Source of the DNA: RBC038 sp041390625
GTDB lineage: Bacteria > Chloroflexota > Dehalococcoidia > UBA2979
Assembly (NCBI GenBank): GCA_041390625.1
Contig: JAWKPM010000002.1
Span: 186,001 to 250,000, forward strand
Direction of reading: 5' to 3'
DNA: 64,000 nt
In this document: positions 38,075 through 48,768 of the stretch, piece after piece
Numbering within the stretch: the stretch's first letter is position 1
How the letters are laid out: every line of letters begins with the position of its first letter
Program-made: the position numbers and the translations under genes
Notes under the pieces: model-generated
The model's input: only the letters and a program-made list of their open reading frames with translations
Databases searched by the model: none
What the model was told of the DNA's origin: nothing

Positions 38075-38638
38075 ATGAACCGTCTGCGCTCGTTCGGGAT
38101 GGTCGCCTTCGCGGCGGCGGTGGTGGCGGTCCTCGCGATCGGGTGCTCGAGTGACGACGAGCCGACCTCGACGCCGTCACCCACCTCGACGTCCGAGCCG
38201 AGCGTGACGGCCACCGCGACGCCAACCTCGACCGAGGTGCCGCCTGCCACGGCCACGCCCGGTGAGCCTCTGCCGACCGCGACGCCCACCGGCACCCTCG
38301 TGCCGCTGCCCGGGCCCGGCGAGACCATCGAGGTGCCGGCGCCCATCGTCAGCGTCGACGTCCGCGTGGCGGAGTCGTTCCCGCCGCAGTACTTCGTCGA
38401 GGTGGTGTCGGCGCAGCCCGACGGCTGCCACCGCTTCTCGAGGTACGAGGTCTCACGCGACGGGACCACGGTGCGCATTGACGTATACAACACCCGGCCC
38501 GAGGACCTCTCGGTGGTGCTGTGCACGATGATCTACGGCGAGACGACCTCGAACGTGGCGCTGGGCAGCGACTTCGAGTCGGGCGTCGAGTACACCCTCG
38601 AGGTGAACGACGTGACGCAGACGTTCACGGCCCAGTAG
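38075..38638 (+). CDS. secreted lipoprotein with Thr/Pro-rich linker
   Basis: A 187-residue lipoprotein: signal peptide with lipobox LAIGC (lipidated Cys near residue 24), then about 60 residues rich in Thr, Pro, Ser and Ala that probably span the wall, and a beta-rich C-terminal domain of about 95 residues with two cysteines (DGCHRF, VVLCTM). GGGAGG 7 nt before ATG 38075 sets the start. The last 14 nt overlap the convergent DUF983 gene. Function unknown. Confidence 0.75.
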   Translation: MNRLRSFGMVAFAAAVVAVLAIGCSSDDEPTSTPSPTSTSEPSVTATATPTSTEVPPATATPGEPLPTATPTGTLVPLPGPGETIEVPAPIVSVDVRVAESFPPQYFVEVVSAQPDGCHRFSRYEVSRDGTTVRIDVYNTRPEDLSVVLCTMIYGETTSNVALGSDFESGVEYTLEVNDVTQTFTAQ

Positions 38639-39041
38639 CGGTGTCCGGCGCCGTCGATTCCTCGTCGCCGGCCAGGCCGTAGAGGTAGAGGAGCGAGAAC
38701 CAGAGTCCCTTCGCGGGCCGGTAGGCGAGCGCCGTGACGGGCAGGCTGAGTACCGCGATCGTCCAGAGCGGATCGAGGGCGGCCTCGCGGATTGGGTGCC
38801 ACCGCAACTCGACCATCCCGAGGGCGAAGGCGAACAGCGCGCCGAAGAGGTAGCCGATCGCGACGCCGCCCAGCCAGGCGCCGTCCGACACCTCGAGGCG
38901 GGTGCCACAGGCCGGACAGGCCTCGTGGAGCCCGTAGAAGCCTCGGAACATCGAGTGGCGGCCGCAGGCGGGGCAGCGGCCTCGCAGGAGGCCGTTCGCG
39001 AGGATGGCGAGGGCACGTAGTTCGGAGATGCCGCGTCGCAT
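38625..39041 (-). CDS. DUF983 family membrane protein
   Basis: A 138-residue protein with a treble-clef style pair of CxxC motifs (GRCPACGRHSMF and EACPACG, residues about 22-46) followed by two or three transmembrane helices. This matches the DUF983 family. It appears leaderless: TAGACT lies exactly 6 nt before the ATG at 39041, and its TAG is the stop codon of the upstream amidase gene. Confidence 0.85.
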   Translation of the reverse strand: MRRGISELRALAILANGLLRGRCPACGRHSMFRGFYGLHEACPACGTRLEVSDGAWLGGVAIGYLFGALFAFALGMVELRWHPIREAALDPLWTIAVLSLPVTALAYRPAKGLWFSLLYLYGLAGDEESTAPDTATGP

Positions 39042-39047
39042 GCCTCG

Positions 39048-39053
39048 AGTCTA
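39048..39053 (-). promoter_or_regulatory. leaderless-type -10 box for the DUF983 gene
   Basis: TAGACT, then 6 nt, then ATG. The first three bases are the stop codon of the amidase gene. Confidence 0.5.
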
Positions 39054-39818
39054 GGCGCTCGGCGTGCGGGCGTCGGCGTCCGGCGCCTCGAGCACGACCA
39101 TCGAGGGGACGACGCGGCCGCGCCATTCGACGTAGCGATGGCCACGCACGCGGCCGTCGAGGGCGGCCTGGATCAGCCTCGGGACGTCGCCGTCGGGCCA
39201 GCGCTTTGATTGTTGGTCGAACGGAACGCGATCGCCGACCTTCGGAGCGGCCGAGGCGGACAGCGCCTCGATCACCGTTTCACGAGGCCACAGCAGGCCG
39301 GGGTCGTTCGCGCGGTTGACGGCATCGACCTCGAAATGCCCAATGATTGTTGGTGCCGCGGGCTTGAGTTCGAGCTGGTCGACGACCCAGCGATGCACCT
39401 CGATGCTCGCCTCGACCATCGAGGGCGGCCACGGCCGCGCCGAGGTGTAGACGTAATCGAAGCCGTAGCCGGGCGGCACGCTGAAGCCCTCGTGCTCGAT
39501 GTGGATGAGGTACTTGTTCGGGTTCGTCCCGGCTCGATACAGCGGCCATATCGGGCGGTTCACGTACCCCGCCGCCCACGCCGGGTCGAAGATGCCGACG
39601 TGCTGCACGACGCGTCCGCCGCGGCCGATCGTGAAGTGCGCCGACTTCGGGGTCGCGTACGGCCGCTCGTTCGCCCAGGCCAGCATGGTGCGCTGGTAGC
39701 CCTGCATGATGTGCGACATCACCGCGAGCGCGCGCATCGAGCCGGGGGCGACGTCGGCGTAGCCGAAGGCCTGCGTCGGCACGTGCTCGATGCCCGGCAT
39801 CCAGCCTCGTTGATCCAT
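39051..39818 (-). CDS. N-acetylmuramoyl-L-alanine amidase-like (Amidase_2) protein
   Basis: A 255-residue protein with an Amidase_2/PGRP fold: SAHFTIGRGGRVVQHV (first zinc His), IHIEHEG, and GHFEVDAVNR (second His). No signal peptide is visible, so it may act inside the cell, be released by lysis, or have another amide substrate. GAGGGGG precedes ATG 39818. It is followed within 9 nt by the DUF983 gene. Confidence 0.82.
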   Translation of the reverse strand: MDQRGWMPGIEHVPTQAFGYADVAPGSMRALAVMSHIMQGYQRTMLAWANERPYATPKSAHFTIGRGGRVVQHVGIFDPAWAAGYVNRPIWPLYRAGTNPNKYLIHIEHEGFSVPPGYGFDYVYTSARPWPPSMVEASIEVHRWVVDQLELKPAAPTIIGHFEVDAVNRANDPGLLWPRETVIEALSASAAPKVGDRVPFDQQSKRWPDGDVPRLIQAALDGRVRGHRYVEWRGRVVPSMVVLEAPDADARTPSA

Positions 39819-39916
39819 CGCGCACCCCCTCGAACCCCGCGCTGCACCTCGACGCTACGAGGCCGCGCGGCCATGCCCGAAGCACGAGTTGGCACGCGCA
39901 TCGAGGTCGGCCTCGC

Positions 39917-39922
39917 TAGGAT
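39917..39922 (+). promoter_or_regulatory. leaderless-type -10 box for yciH
   Basis: TAGGAT, 6 nt, then ATG at 39929. The CGGGGC between them is too close to act as a normal ribosome binding site. Confidence 0.55.
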
Positions 39923-39928
39923 CGGGGC

Positions 39929-40303
39929 ATGGCGAATGAATCGAACTCACGCCTCGTCTACTCGAGCGACGGGACGGACCGTGGCCGCGTCACGCCGCCA
40001 AAGGAGCGCGCACCCCGGCGCGGGACGGCGGCGGCGTCGGACGGTCTGCCTCGAGACCCGGGTGACGGCGTCGTGCGGCTCCATCGAGGGAAGTCCGCCA
40101 AGGGCGGCAAGACGCAGACGTTGATCGTGGGACTGCCGGGCAGCGAGGCCGAGCTCGACGCCGTGCTGACGCGCTGCAAGCAGCGCATCGGCGCGGGCGG
40201 AACGAGGCAGGGCCGCGTGCTCCTCGTGCAGGGCGACCACCGCGAGAAGGTGCGCGCGCTCCTCGAGGCTGAGGGGCACACGGTGAAGCTGGCCGGCGTC
40301 TAG
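39929..40303 (+). CDS. yciH: SUI1/eIF1-like translation factor YciH
   Basis: A 124-residue protein with an N-terminal LVYSSDGTDRG stretch, a basic linker and a SUI1 domain (GDGVVRLHRGKSAKGGKTQTLI and following, about 45-124) ending in VKLAGV as in YciH. Bacterial YciH is related to eIF1 and may affect start-codon fidelity. Its presence is of interest because many genes here appear to start without a leader. Confidence 0.9.
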   Translation: MANESNSRLVYSSDGTDRGRVTPPKERAPRRGTAAASDGLPRDPGDGVVRLHRGKSAKGGKTQTLIVGLPGSEAELDAVLTRCKQRIGAGGTRQGRVLLVQGDHREKVRALLEAEGHTVKLAGV

Positions 40304-41520
40304 CCGCCTTGAGCGGCGGCCGCGACCTCGAGGGCGGGGCCGATCGCGCCCTCGGCTCGCAGCGCCTCGATCTCCGCCGTCGACAGGCCGAGGACGCTCG
40401 CCAGCACCTCGTCGGTGTGCTCACCGAGGAGCGGCGAGGGCGCCAGTGGCACCTCGGAGCCCGACATGCGGATCGGGTTGCGCATCAGCTCGACGGGGCC
40501 GACCACCGGGTGCTGGACCGTCTGGATGAAGTCGCGCTCCTTGAGGTGGCGGTCGTTCCAGAGGTCGAGTGTGTCGAAGACCGCCGAGCAGGGGACGCCG
40601 ACGGGCCCGAGGATGTCCATCACCTCGAATTTGCCGAGGGTGCGCGTCCAGCTCGACACGAGGTCGTACATCTCGTCTCGATGGGCGATGCGGGCCTCGA
40701 CGCTATCGAAGCGCGGGTCGAGTGTGAGCTCGGGCGTGCCCATCGCGGTGCACAGCGCGTCCCACATGCGCTGCGTCGTCACCATGATGTAGACCCAGTC
40801 GTTGGGACCGCCGCCCTTGCAGGGGTAGGTCGAGGTGGGCGGGTTGCCCTGGTCGACGCCGGTCCTCGGCGCCGGCTCCTGGCCCCACAATCGGTTGCCG
40901 ACCGTGCGCATGAAGACCGTCACGGCTTCCTGCATCGAGATCTCGATGAGCTGGCCCTCGCCGGTGCGCTCGCGCTGGTGGTAGGCGGCGGTGATGGCCA
41001 GCGCCATCTGGAGGCCGGTGCCGCTGTCGCCCATGGTGGCGCCGGCGTGCATCGGCGGGCCCGAGGGGTCGCCGGTCACCGAGAAGGCGCCGGCGGCGGC
41101 CTGCGCGACCCAGTCGTACGAGTTGTAGTTCGCGTAGGGGCCGGAGAGGCCGAAGCCCTTGATGCGGCCGTAGATGAGCCTCGGGTTGGCCTCACGCAAG
41201 CGCTCGTAGCCGAGGTCGAAGCCCTCGATGACGCCCGGTCCGTAGTTCTCGACGAAGACATCGAAGTGGGGCGCGAGGTCGAGGAGGGTGCGACGCGCGC
41301 CCTCGTGCTTCAGGTTCAGCACGATGCTGCGCTTGTTGCCGTTGTAGTTCATGAAGTACTGGGTGTGGTCGGTGCCTCGGCCGACGCCGCGGCCGGGATC
41401 ACCCATCGGCGGCTCGACCTTCACGACGTCGGCGCCGAGCCAGGCGAGCCATTGCGTGCAGGACGTGCCGGCCTCGTACTGCGTCATATCGAGGACGCGC
41501 ATGCCATCGAGGGCAGCCAT
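40300..41520 (-). CDS. family III (CaiB/BaiF) CoA transferase
   Basis: A 406-residue acyl-CoA:carboxylate CoA-transferase. The catalytic Asp is D165 in TMGDSGTG. Other hallmarks are RVLDMTQYEAGTSCTQWLAWLGADVVKVE at the N-terminus (key parts only), NGNKRSIVLNLK and ERTGEGQLIEISM. The donor and acceptor acids are unknown. The last 4 nt overlap convergent yciH. A GAAGGGAG site precedes ATG 41520. Confidence 0.92.
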   Translation of the reverse strand: MAALDGMRVLDMTQYEAGTSCTQWLAWLGADVVKVEPPMGDPGRGVGRGTDHTQYFMNYNGNKRSIVLNLKHEGARRTLLDLAPHFDVFVENYGPGVIEGFDLGYERLREANPRLIYGRIKGFGLSGPYANYNSYDWVAQAAAGAFSVTGDPSGPPMHAGATMGDSGTGLQMALAITAAYHQRERTGEGQLIEISMQEAVTVFMRTVGNRLWGQEPAPRTGVDQGNPPTSTYPCKGGGPNDWVYIMVTTQRMWDALCTAMGTPELTLDPRFDSVEARIAHRDEMYDLVSSWTRTLGKFEVMDILGPVGVPCSAVFDTLDLWNDRHLKERDFIQTVQHPVVGPVELMRNPIRMSGSEVPLAPSPLLGEHTDEVLASVLGLSTAEIEALRAEGAIGPALEVAAAAQGG

Positions 41521-41637
41521 GGCGCGCTCCCTTCGGGCGCGGCGACGCGCCAGTGGGGGGAGATGCGCCCGATCCTACAACGAATGGACCAGTCGGGGTG
41601 ACGTGGTGGCAGGTCCGAGGCTGGTGCCGCCGGGCGG

Positions 41638-41841
41638 CTAGCCGGCGCGGCGGAGGCTCACGAGGCGGCTGCGGGCGGCGTCGCGGAGCGCGATCTCGCG
41701 CCAGTGGTCGAGGGCGCCGGCGCGGGCGGCCTCGTCCTCGGCGGCGGCCTCGAGGTCGTCGCGCATCTGGAGTCGATGCTCCTCGGTGAGGGCGGCCGCC
41801 CACGACACGCGCTCGAGGGGGAAGGGGAGCGGTTCGCTCAT
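41638..41841 (-). CDS. small helical protein
   Basis: A 67-residue protein predicted as mostly helical and rich in Ala, Arg and Glu (EEHRLQMRDDLEAAAEDEAARAG). A GAGG lies 5 nt before ATG 41841. It follows the DUF255 gene by 149 nt on the same strand. No family recognised. Confidence 0.5.
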   Translation of the reverse strand: MSEPLPFPLERVSWAAALTEEHRLQMRDDLEAAAEDEAARAGALDHWREIALRDAARSRLVSLRRAG

Positions 41842-41990
41842 CGTGGCCTCGCCGTCCTCGGCGGGGTGCGGGGGGCCCGCCGGGTTCGTGCCTCGATTCT
41901 GAGGTTCCTCATTGATCGTCGCGGGGCGCCTCGAAGGGCTGCATCGGGAAAGGCCCGATGCGGCCTCGGTGGGCCGGGAGGCGGGCGAGG

Positions 41991-44150
<2,160 letters not shown>

Positions 44151-44220
44151 CGGTAGTCCTTGGTGTGCAGGGATCCACCGTAGCTCGTAGCTGCCGCCTC
44201 GCAGTGGTGTCGGAGAGAAC

Positions 44221-44898
44221 TCACCGAGAGTCAGGCTCGCGATCACGCCCTGCGATGTAGGGAGTTAGATCCACCTCAAATTCAAGACCGTCGGGCGACA
44301 TCGTCGTTAACGTCAGCACCGCCGACAGCGTCCCGCGCGGCTTGTGCGAGCCCTGCCACGTGAAGTGAGCCCCATCGGCCCGTCCGGCGCCGCCCGGCTG
44401 CAGTTCCCCCTCGCCAGGTCTCGCAGCACTCAGCTGTTCTCTGGCAACTCTGGCTACTAGCTGCTGGCGTTCTCGCGGTCGCCGCCACCAAGGCCGCTCG
44501 ACCCAGGTGTCGATGACCTTGATCACGGCGTCGCGCGTGCGGACGACGCGTTCGCCGCCGGCCCAGACGCGCCACACGACCGTCGCGTGGAACAGCGTTC
44601 CCACCTGATCTGAAACCGCGAAGATCAGGTTCGGTGTGGCAGCCGGTCCACTGACATGGATTTCGCCGACGGCGACCAGTTGCTCTCTGCGCGCACGTTC
44701 CCCCCGCTCGTCGGCGAACGCTTTGTAGGCTCCGAACAGCAGTACGAGGGTGAGCACGAGCAGGTACCACGGAGCGACGCCGCCCAGCGAGGCGCTCGAG
44801 ACCTGCCACAGGACGAAGAACCCGATGGTGTCCAAGATCGCGCCCAGCGCAACGAGACCCTGCGCAGACGATCGGCGGAGGAACTCGGTCACCCACAT
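44221..44898 (-). CDS. membrane-anchored hypothetical protein, atypical composition
   Basis: A 225-residue protein with two N-terminal hydrophobic helices (about 14-32 and 42-58) and a soluble C-terminal part rich in Trp and Arg. No family recognised. The coding region appears to lack the TCGAGG motif found in nearly every other gene and includes more AT-rich stretches, which suggests recent acquisition. It seems leaderless (TAGGGT, 7 nt, ATG). Confidence 0.6.
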   Translation of the reverse strand: MWVTEFLRRSSAQGLVALGAILDTIGFFVLWQVSSASLGGVAPWYLLVLTLVLLFGAYKAFADERGERARREQLVAVGEIHVSGPAATPNLIFAVSDQVGTLFHATVVWRVWAGGERVVRTRDAVIKVIDTWVERPWWRRPRERQQLVARVAREQLSAARPGEGELQPGGAGRADGAHFTWQGSHKPRGTLSAVLTLTTMSPDGLEFEVDLTPYIAGRDREPDSR

Positions 44899-44905
44899 GT
44901 CGTGA

Positions 44906-44911
44906 ACCCTA
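44906..44911 (-). promoter_or_regulatory. leaderless-type -10 box for the gene starting at 44898
   Basis: TAGGGT, 7 nt, then ATG. Its TAG is the stop codon of the upstream nucleotidyltransferase gene. Confidence 0.45.
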
Positions 44912-45529
44912 CCCCGACCGGAGCTCGGTGGAGGAGACGTCGGCGCGGAAGAGGGACTCGGGGATGCCCTCGAACATGGGGGCGAAGGCGGGCGGGAGGT
45001 GGGCGTCCTCGAGGGTGCGGAAAGCGCCCTCGTGGGTGCGGCCGGCGACGACGAAGCGGACCTCGGACGCCCGCATCTCCTCGAGGGCGTCGCGCATCGC
45101 CTCGACGCTGTCGCCGTAGTAGCGGGCTTCGACGAGGCGCACGGCGGTGTCCCAGCCGATGACGAAGGGCGTGCCGGGGAAGAGGCGGGCCTTCTCGACG
45201 AAGCGGGGGGCGCGGGTCAGCAGCACATCGCCCACGCCCTCGAACTGCGCGAGCCGGCGCGCGACCTCGGCGGCGTCGAGGGGCGGCTTGTCGACGTTCA
45301 CCACGGCGAGTTCGTAGGCGACGGCGCGACCGAGCATCTCGGCGGCGACGCGGGCCAGTTGCTCGTGGCCGTGGTGGAAGGGGTTGAACGCGCCGGGGAA
45401 GAGGGGCGTTCCCGCCTCGACGATGCCCTCGGCGTCGATGCGGCCTTCGGCGCGGGCGAGGAGCCAGCGGGGGCCGGCGTCTCCGTCCTCGAGGAGGGCG
45501 TGGATGGCCTCGAGGGGGTCTCGGGTCAT
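44909..45529 (-). CDS. HxGH-type nucleotidyltransferase-like protein
   Basis: A 206-residue protein with the cytidylyl/adenylyltransferase signature PLFPGAFNPFHHGHEQLA (about residue 42) and GWDTAVRLVEARYYGD. A C-terminal ISSTxxR-like segment reads DVSSTELRSG. It resembles NadD-type enzymes. It overlaps a CinA C-terminal domain gene by ATGA, and the two activities would fit NMN or pyridine-nucleotide recycling (inference). Confidence 0.75.
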   Translation of the reverse strand: MTRDPLEAIHALLEDGDAGPRWLLARAEGRIDAEGIVEAGTPLFPGAFNPFHHGHEQLARVAAEMLGRAVAYELAVVNVDKPPLDAAEVARRLAQFEGVGDVLLTRAPRFVEKARLFPGTPFVIGWDTAVRLVEARYYGDSVEAMRDALEEMRASEVRFVVAGRTHEGAFRTLEDAHLPPAFAPMFEGIPESLFRADVSSTELRSG

Positions 45530-46125
45530 CGGAGGGCCTCGGTGCCGAGGACGCCGGCGACGATGCGCTCGCCCTCGAGGAGGCCGAGCTCGAGGCGGGC
45601 CTCGACGCCGCTGGCCGCGGCGAGGACGTTGAGGATCATGCGGGAGACCACGTCCTCCTCGGCGTCGCGGTCGCGCGCGCCCTTCGTGAGGTTGAGGGCG
45701 CCGGTCGCGATCTCGCCGCCACCGGCATCGAGGGCGACGAAGGCGCGGTGGTCGCCGCGCTTCGTGCGGTCCGTCGCGATGGCGGCGGCGCAGCCGAGGC
45801 CGAGCAGCGGGACGGTCGCCTCGGGCGCGAGCACGGACGAGCGGAGGCGGGCGGCGTGCGCGAGGGCGCTCGCCACCTCGAGCGAAGCGAACTCGGCGGG
45901 CTCGTAGCCGATGTAGGCGGCGGTCGACGTGCCGGCGTAGGGCACGGTTGCCTCGAGGACCGTCCTCGAGGCGCCGCCCACGCCGAGGAGCCAGGCGAGG
46001 GCGCGGCTGCCGGCGCCGGTGACGGCGAGGGTCGCGAGGGGCGCCGTCGCGTGCAACGCCTCGACGAGGTCGCGGACCTCGGGCGGCATGGCGGGGGTGG
46101 TGGCGGCCTCGGGCGTCTCGGGCAT
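45526..46125 (-). CDS. CinA C-terminal domain protein (PncC/NMN amidase-like)
   Basis: A 199-residue stand-alone CinA-C domain: LAVTGAGSRALAWLL and VPYAGTSTAAYIGY near the N-terminus, and a GALNLTKGARDRD segment. In PncC the domain deamidates nicotinamide mononucleotide. The usual GGLLA(A/S)x(I/L)T motif is changed here to AVTGAGSRALAW, so activity is uncertain. It appears leaderless (TACCAT, 6 nt, ATG at 46125) and is coupled to the nucleotidyltransferase gene. Confidence 0.72.
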   Translation of the reverse strand: MPETPEAATTPAMPPEVRDLVEALHATAPLATLAVTGAGSRALAWLLGVGGASRTVLEATVPYAGTSTAAYIGYEPAEFASLEVASALAHAARLRSSVLAPEATVPLLGLGCAAAIATDRTKRGDHRAFVALDAGGGEIATGALNLTKGARDRDAEEDVVSRMILNVLAAASGVEARLELGLLEGERIVAGVLGTEALR

Positions 46126-46131
46126 GGCTTC

Positions 46132-46137
46132 ATGGTA
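46132..46137 (-). promoter_or_regulatory. leaderless-type -10 box for the CinA-C gene
   Basis: TACCAT, 6 nt, then ATG. It lies in an 83-nt divergent gap shared with the TauE-like gene. Confidence 0.5.
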
Positions 46138-46208
46138 CGCGGCGGGACCTCGGGGCGCGGCGTGCCTCGAGGTCGCGCGTAGCAGCATCGCGAGTAGCCT
46201 TCGCGTGC

Positions 46209-46961
46209 ATGGATGTCTCGTGGGTCGAGGTTGCGGTCGTCGTGGTGATGGCGTTCGCGGCTGCGCTCACGCAGTCGACGGTCGGGTTCGGCGCGGCGAT
46301 CGTCTTCACGCCCGTCGCCTCGTTTGCCGTCGGCGCGCAGTCGGCGGTGGCCACCTCGATCATCTTCGGGTCCGTGATCTCGACGATCGTCTTCCTCGAG
46401 TCGCGGCCGCGCGCCGCGCTGGGGCCGATCGCGCCGCTGGCGGTGGCGGGGGTCCTCGGCACGCCGATCGGCGTGTGGATCCTGGCGCACTCGGACGAGA
46501 CGACGCTGCGGCTGCTCGTGGGCACCTCGGTGCTGGCGGGGGCGATCACGACGATGTTCGGCCACACCAACCCGGAGGCGCGCCCGGCGCCCTTGCCGCT
46601 GACGGCGGCGGCCGGCCTCGTGTCCGGCACGCTGCGCGGGGCGACGAGCATGGGCGGGCCGCCGGTGGTGCTGTACATGCACTGGCTGGGCGGGGACGCG
46701 ATGCGCATCCGCAGCCAGCTGTTCGCCTACTTCGTGCTGTTCGCGATCCCCGGGATCCCGCTGGCGTGGATCGGCGGGGTGATTGGCATGAAGGAAGTGG
46801 TGCTCGCCACGGCCTCGTTGCCGGCGGTCGGCCTCGGGATCCTCGTGGGGCGCTCGGTGCGCGGGCGGCTCTCCGACGTGTGGTACCGGCGGACCTCGAT
46901 GGGGCTCCTGGTGGTGACGTCGAGCATCGCCATCACCGGCGCGGTGATGGCGATCGTCTAG
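46209..46961 (+). CDS. TauE/SafE-family membrane exporter
   Basis: A 250-residue membrane protein with about eight helices and the family pattern of two similar halves (ALTQSTVGFGAAIVFTPV, and GATSMGGPPVVLYMHW in the second half). TauE/SafE proteins are linked to export of sulfite or organosulfonates; the substrate here is unknown. A TAGCCT box lies 8 nt before the ATG, a looser form of the leaderless pattern. Confidence 0.85.
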   Translation: MDVSWVEVAVVVVMAFAAALTQSTVGFGAAIVFTPVASFAVGAQSAVATSIIFGSVISTIVFLESRPRAALGPIAPLAVAGVLGTPIGVWILAHSDETTLRLLVGTSVLAGAITTMFGHTNPEARPAPLPLTAAAGLVSGTLRGATSMGGPPVVLYMHWLGGDAMRIRSQLFAYFVLFAIPGIPLAWIGGVIGMKEVVLATASLPAVGLGILVGRSVRGRLSDVWYRRTSMGLLVVTSSIAITGAVMAIV

Positions 46962-47025
46962 CCCCGGAGGGCCGGAGCGGCTGCGCCTGACCTCGAGAGC
47001 TCGCGAGCGCCTCGAGGTGGTGCAG

Positions 47026-47640
47026 CTAGTTGATGGCGACGAGCTCGATCTCGAAGGTGAGCGCCTGGCCCGCGAGCGGGTGGTTGGCGTTGATCGTCAC
47101 GCCCTCGGGGGTGACGGCCTCGACGACGGCGACCTGGCCGGTCTGGAGCTGCACCTGGTCACCGACGTTGAGGCCATCGGGGGCCTGGTCGGCCGGGACC
47201 TGGAAGATGAGGTCCTCGCGGGGCTCGCCATAGGCGTCGGCGGGCTCGAGGCGGACCTTCCTCGACTCCCCGACGGCGAGGCCGACGACGGCGCTGTCGA
47301 AGCCGGGGATGACCTGACCGCTGCCGACGACGAAGGGCAGCGGGTCGCGTCCGACTGAGGAGTCGAAGACCTCGCCGTTGTCGAGGGTGCCGGTGTAGTG
47401 GACCTGTACTGAATCGCCGTTCTCGGCCACGCGTCGTCCTTCCGTTCCACTGCTCTCAGGAGCGACGGCCGTCTCGGACGATGCGGCTGTCGGGGTCGGC
47501 GTGGAGTCCGCCGATGAATCACCGCACGCGACGAGCAGTACCGAAGCGAACAGCGTGGCGAGAGCCAGCAGCGCCGGCGGGCCCCACTTCCGCCTCGAGC
47601 GGGCGAGGCGAGGGGGCGAGGGCAGGCGTCTGGGCTCCAT
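47026..47640 (-). CDS. secreted lipoprotein FKBP-type peptidyl-prolyl isomerase
   Basis: A 204-residue exported lipoprotein with lipobox LLVAC, then a Ser/Thr/Ala linker and an FKBP domain of the SlyD type: VHYTGTLDNGEVFDSS, the GSGQVIPGFDSAVVG loop, and an inserted flap (about 130-180; PADAYGEPREDLIFQVP). It probably helps fold proteins outside the membrane. It appears leaderless: TACGGT, 6 nt, ATG at 47640. Confidence 0.9.
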   Translation of the reverse strand: MEPRRLPSPPRLARSRRKWGPPALLALATLFASVLLVACGDSSADSTPTPTAASSETAVAPESSGTEGRRVAENGDSVQVHYTGTLDNGEVFDSSVGRDPLPFVVGSGQVIPGFDSAVVGLAVGESRKVRLEPADAYGEPREDLIFQVPADQAPDGLNVGDQVQLQTGQVAVVEAVTPEGVTINANHPLAGQALTFEIELVAIN

Positions 47641-47646
47641 CGATCC

Positions 47647-47652
47647 ACCGTA
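47647..47652 (-). promoter_or_regulatory. leaderless-type -10 box for the FKBP gene
   Basis: TACGGT, 6 nt (GGATCG), then ATG. Confidence 0.5.
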
Positions 47653-47675
47653 GCACCGGCATCGTGGAGGGGAAG

Positions 47676-47703
47676 CATCGAGGGCGCCGGAGCGCCCTCG
47701 ATG
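47676..47703. terminator. 12-bp hairpin built from the iterated octamer
   Basis: CATCGAGGGCGC (47676-47687) pairs perfectly with GCGCCCTCGATG (47692-47703) around CGGA, followed on the plus strand by TTT. It lies between the permease gene (ends at 47751) and FKBP, both on the minus strand, so it likely ends permease transcription. As at 1302-1335, the arms are copies of CATCGAGG/CCTCGATG. Confidence 0.6.
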
Positions 47704-47750
47704 TTTCGCGTGCGGTCGCGTGCGGTCGCGCGAGGCGGCCTCGATGGGGC

Positions 47751-48707
47751 TCAGCGGCCTCGGAGGCGTGGGTCGAGGATGTCGCGAAGGGCGTCGCCGA
47801 ACATGTTGGTGGCGAAGACGAAGACGCTGATGGCCATGCCGGGGATGAAGGCCAGGAACGGGTGCGTCTCGAAGTAGAGGCGGCCCGAGCCGGTGAGCAT
47901 CGCGCCCCACGACGGCGTCGGCGGCTGTGCGCCGATGCCGAGGAAGCTGAGCGACGCCTCGGTGATGACGGCGGTCGCGAGGATGAACGTGGCGAGCACG
48001 ATCATCGGGGCGAGCACGTTCGGGAGGATGTGGCGGAACATGATGCGTCGGTCACTCGCGCCGAGCGTGCGTGCGGCCTCGGCCCAGACGTTCTCCTTCG
48101 CGGAGAGGACCGAGCCTCGGATGAGTCGTGCGGGGCGGGGCACCGATGTGATGGTCACCGCCCAGAAGCCCTGCCAGAGGCCGGGCCCGAGCATGGAGAC
48201 GATGGCGATCGCCAGCACGAGGAAGGGGATGGTCTGCAGAGCGTCGACGATGCGCTGGACGACCATGTCGAACGTGCCGCCGGAGTAGGCGGAGATCAGC
48301 CCGATGACACCGCCGATGACGACCGAGATCACGGTGACGCCGATCGAGAAGAAGACCGAGATCTGGGCGCCCTTGATGACCCGGCTCAGCATGTCTCGGC
48401 CGAGGTCGTCGGTGCCGAGGACGTAGTACTCGGTTCCTCGAATCGACGACGAGAACGGCGAAAGCAGGCGGTCCGCGCCGTGGACCTTGATCGGGTCCAT
48501 CGGAACCAACAGGCCGGTCCATGCGCCGATGGCGATGACGAAGACCAGCAGCGAGACGACCGCGGAGATGGCGCCGAGCGGCTTGTGACGGAAGAACCAC
48601 CACGTCCAGCGAGCAAAGCGCTGGAACCGCGACGGTTCGCTCTTCAGCTGTGCCGCCAGGCCGTCGGCCAGCGTTCCGGGGGTGGGTGAAGCGGACGACA
48701 CAGCCAC
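47751..48707 (-). CDS. ABC transporter permease, OppC/DppC type
   Basis: A 318-residue inner-membrane permease for peptides or nickel-like substrates. It has an N-terminal OppC_N segment (WTWWFFRHKPLGAISAVVSL), GTDDLGRDMLSRVIKGAQIS, about six helices, and the EAA loop (EAARTLGASDRRIMFRHILPN, key parts). No OppB, ATPase or binding protein is adjacent. GTG 48707 has GGGAGG 6 nt upstream. A near-consensus promoter precedes it. Confidence 0.88.
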   Translation of the reverse strand: MAVSSASPTPGTLADGLAAQLKSEPSRFQRFARWTWWFFRHKPLGAISAVVSLLVFVIAIGAWTGLLVPMDPIKVHGADRLLSPFSSSIRGTEYYVLGTDDLGRDMLSRVIKGAQISVFFSIGVTVISVVIGGVIGLISAYSGGTFDMVVQRIVDALQTIPFLVLAIAIVSMLGPGLWQGFWAVTITSVPRPARLIRGSVLSAKENVWAEAARTLGASDRRIMFRHILPNVLAPMIVLATFILATAVITEASLSFLGIGAQPPTPSWGAMLTGSGRLYFETHPFLAFIPGMAISVFVFATNMFGDALRDILDPRLRGR

Positions 48708-48768
48708 TGAGGGCCTCCCCACGCCCGCGACTCGTCCCCGAGCGGGGACGCTCCCTCGCGGTGCGCGG

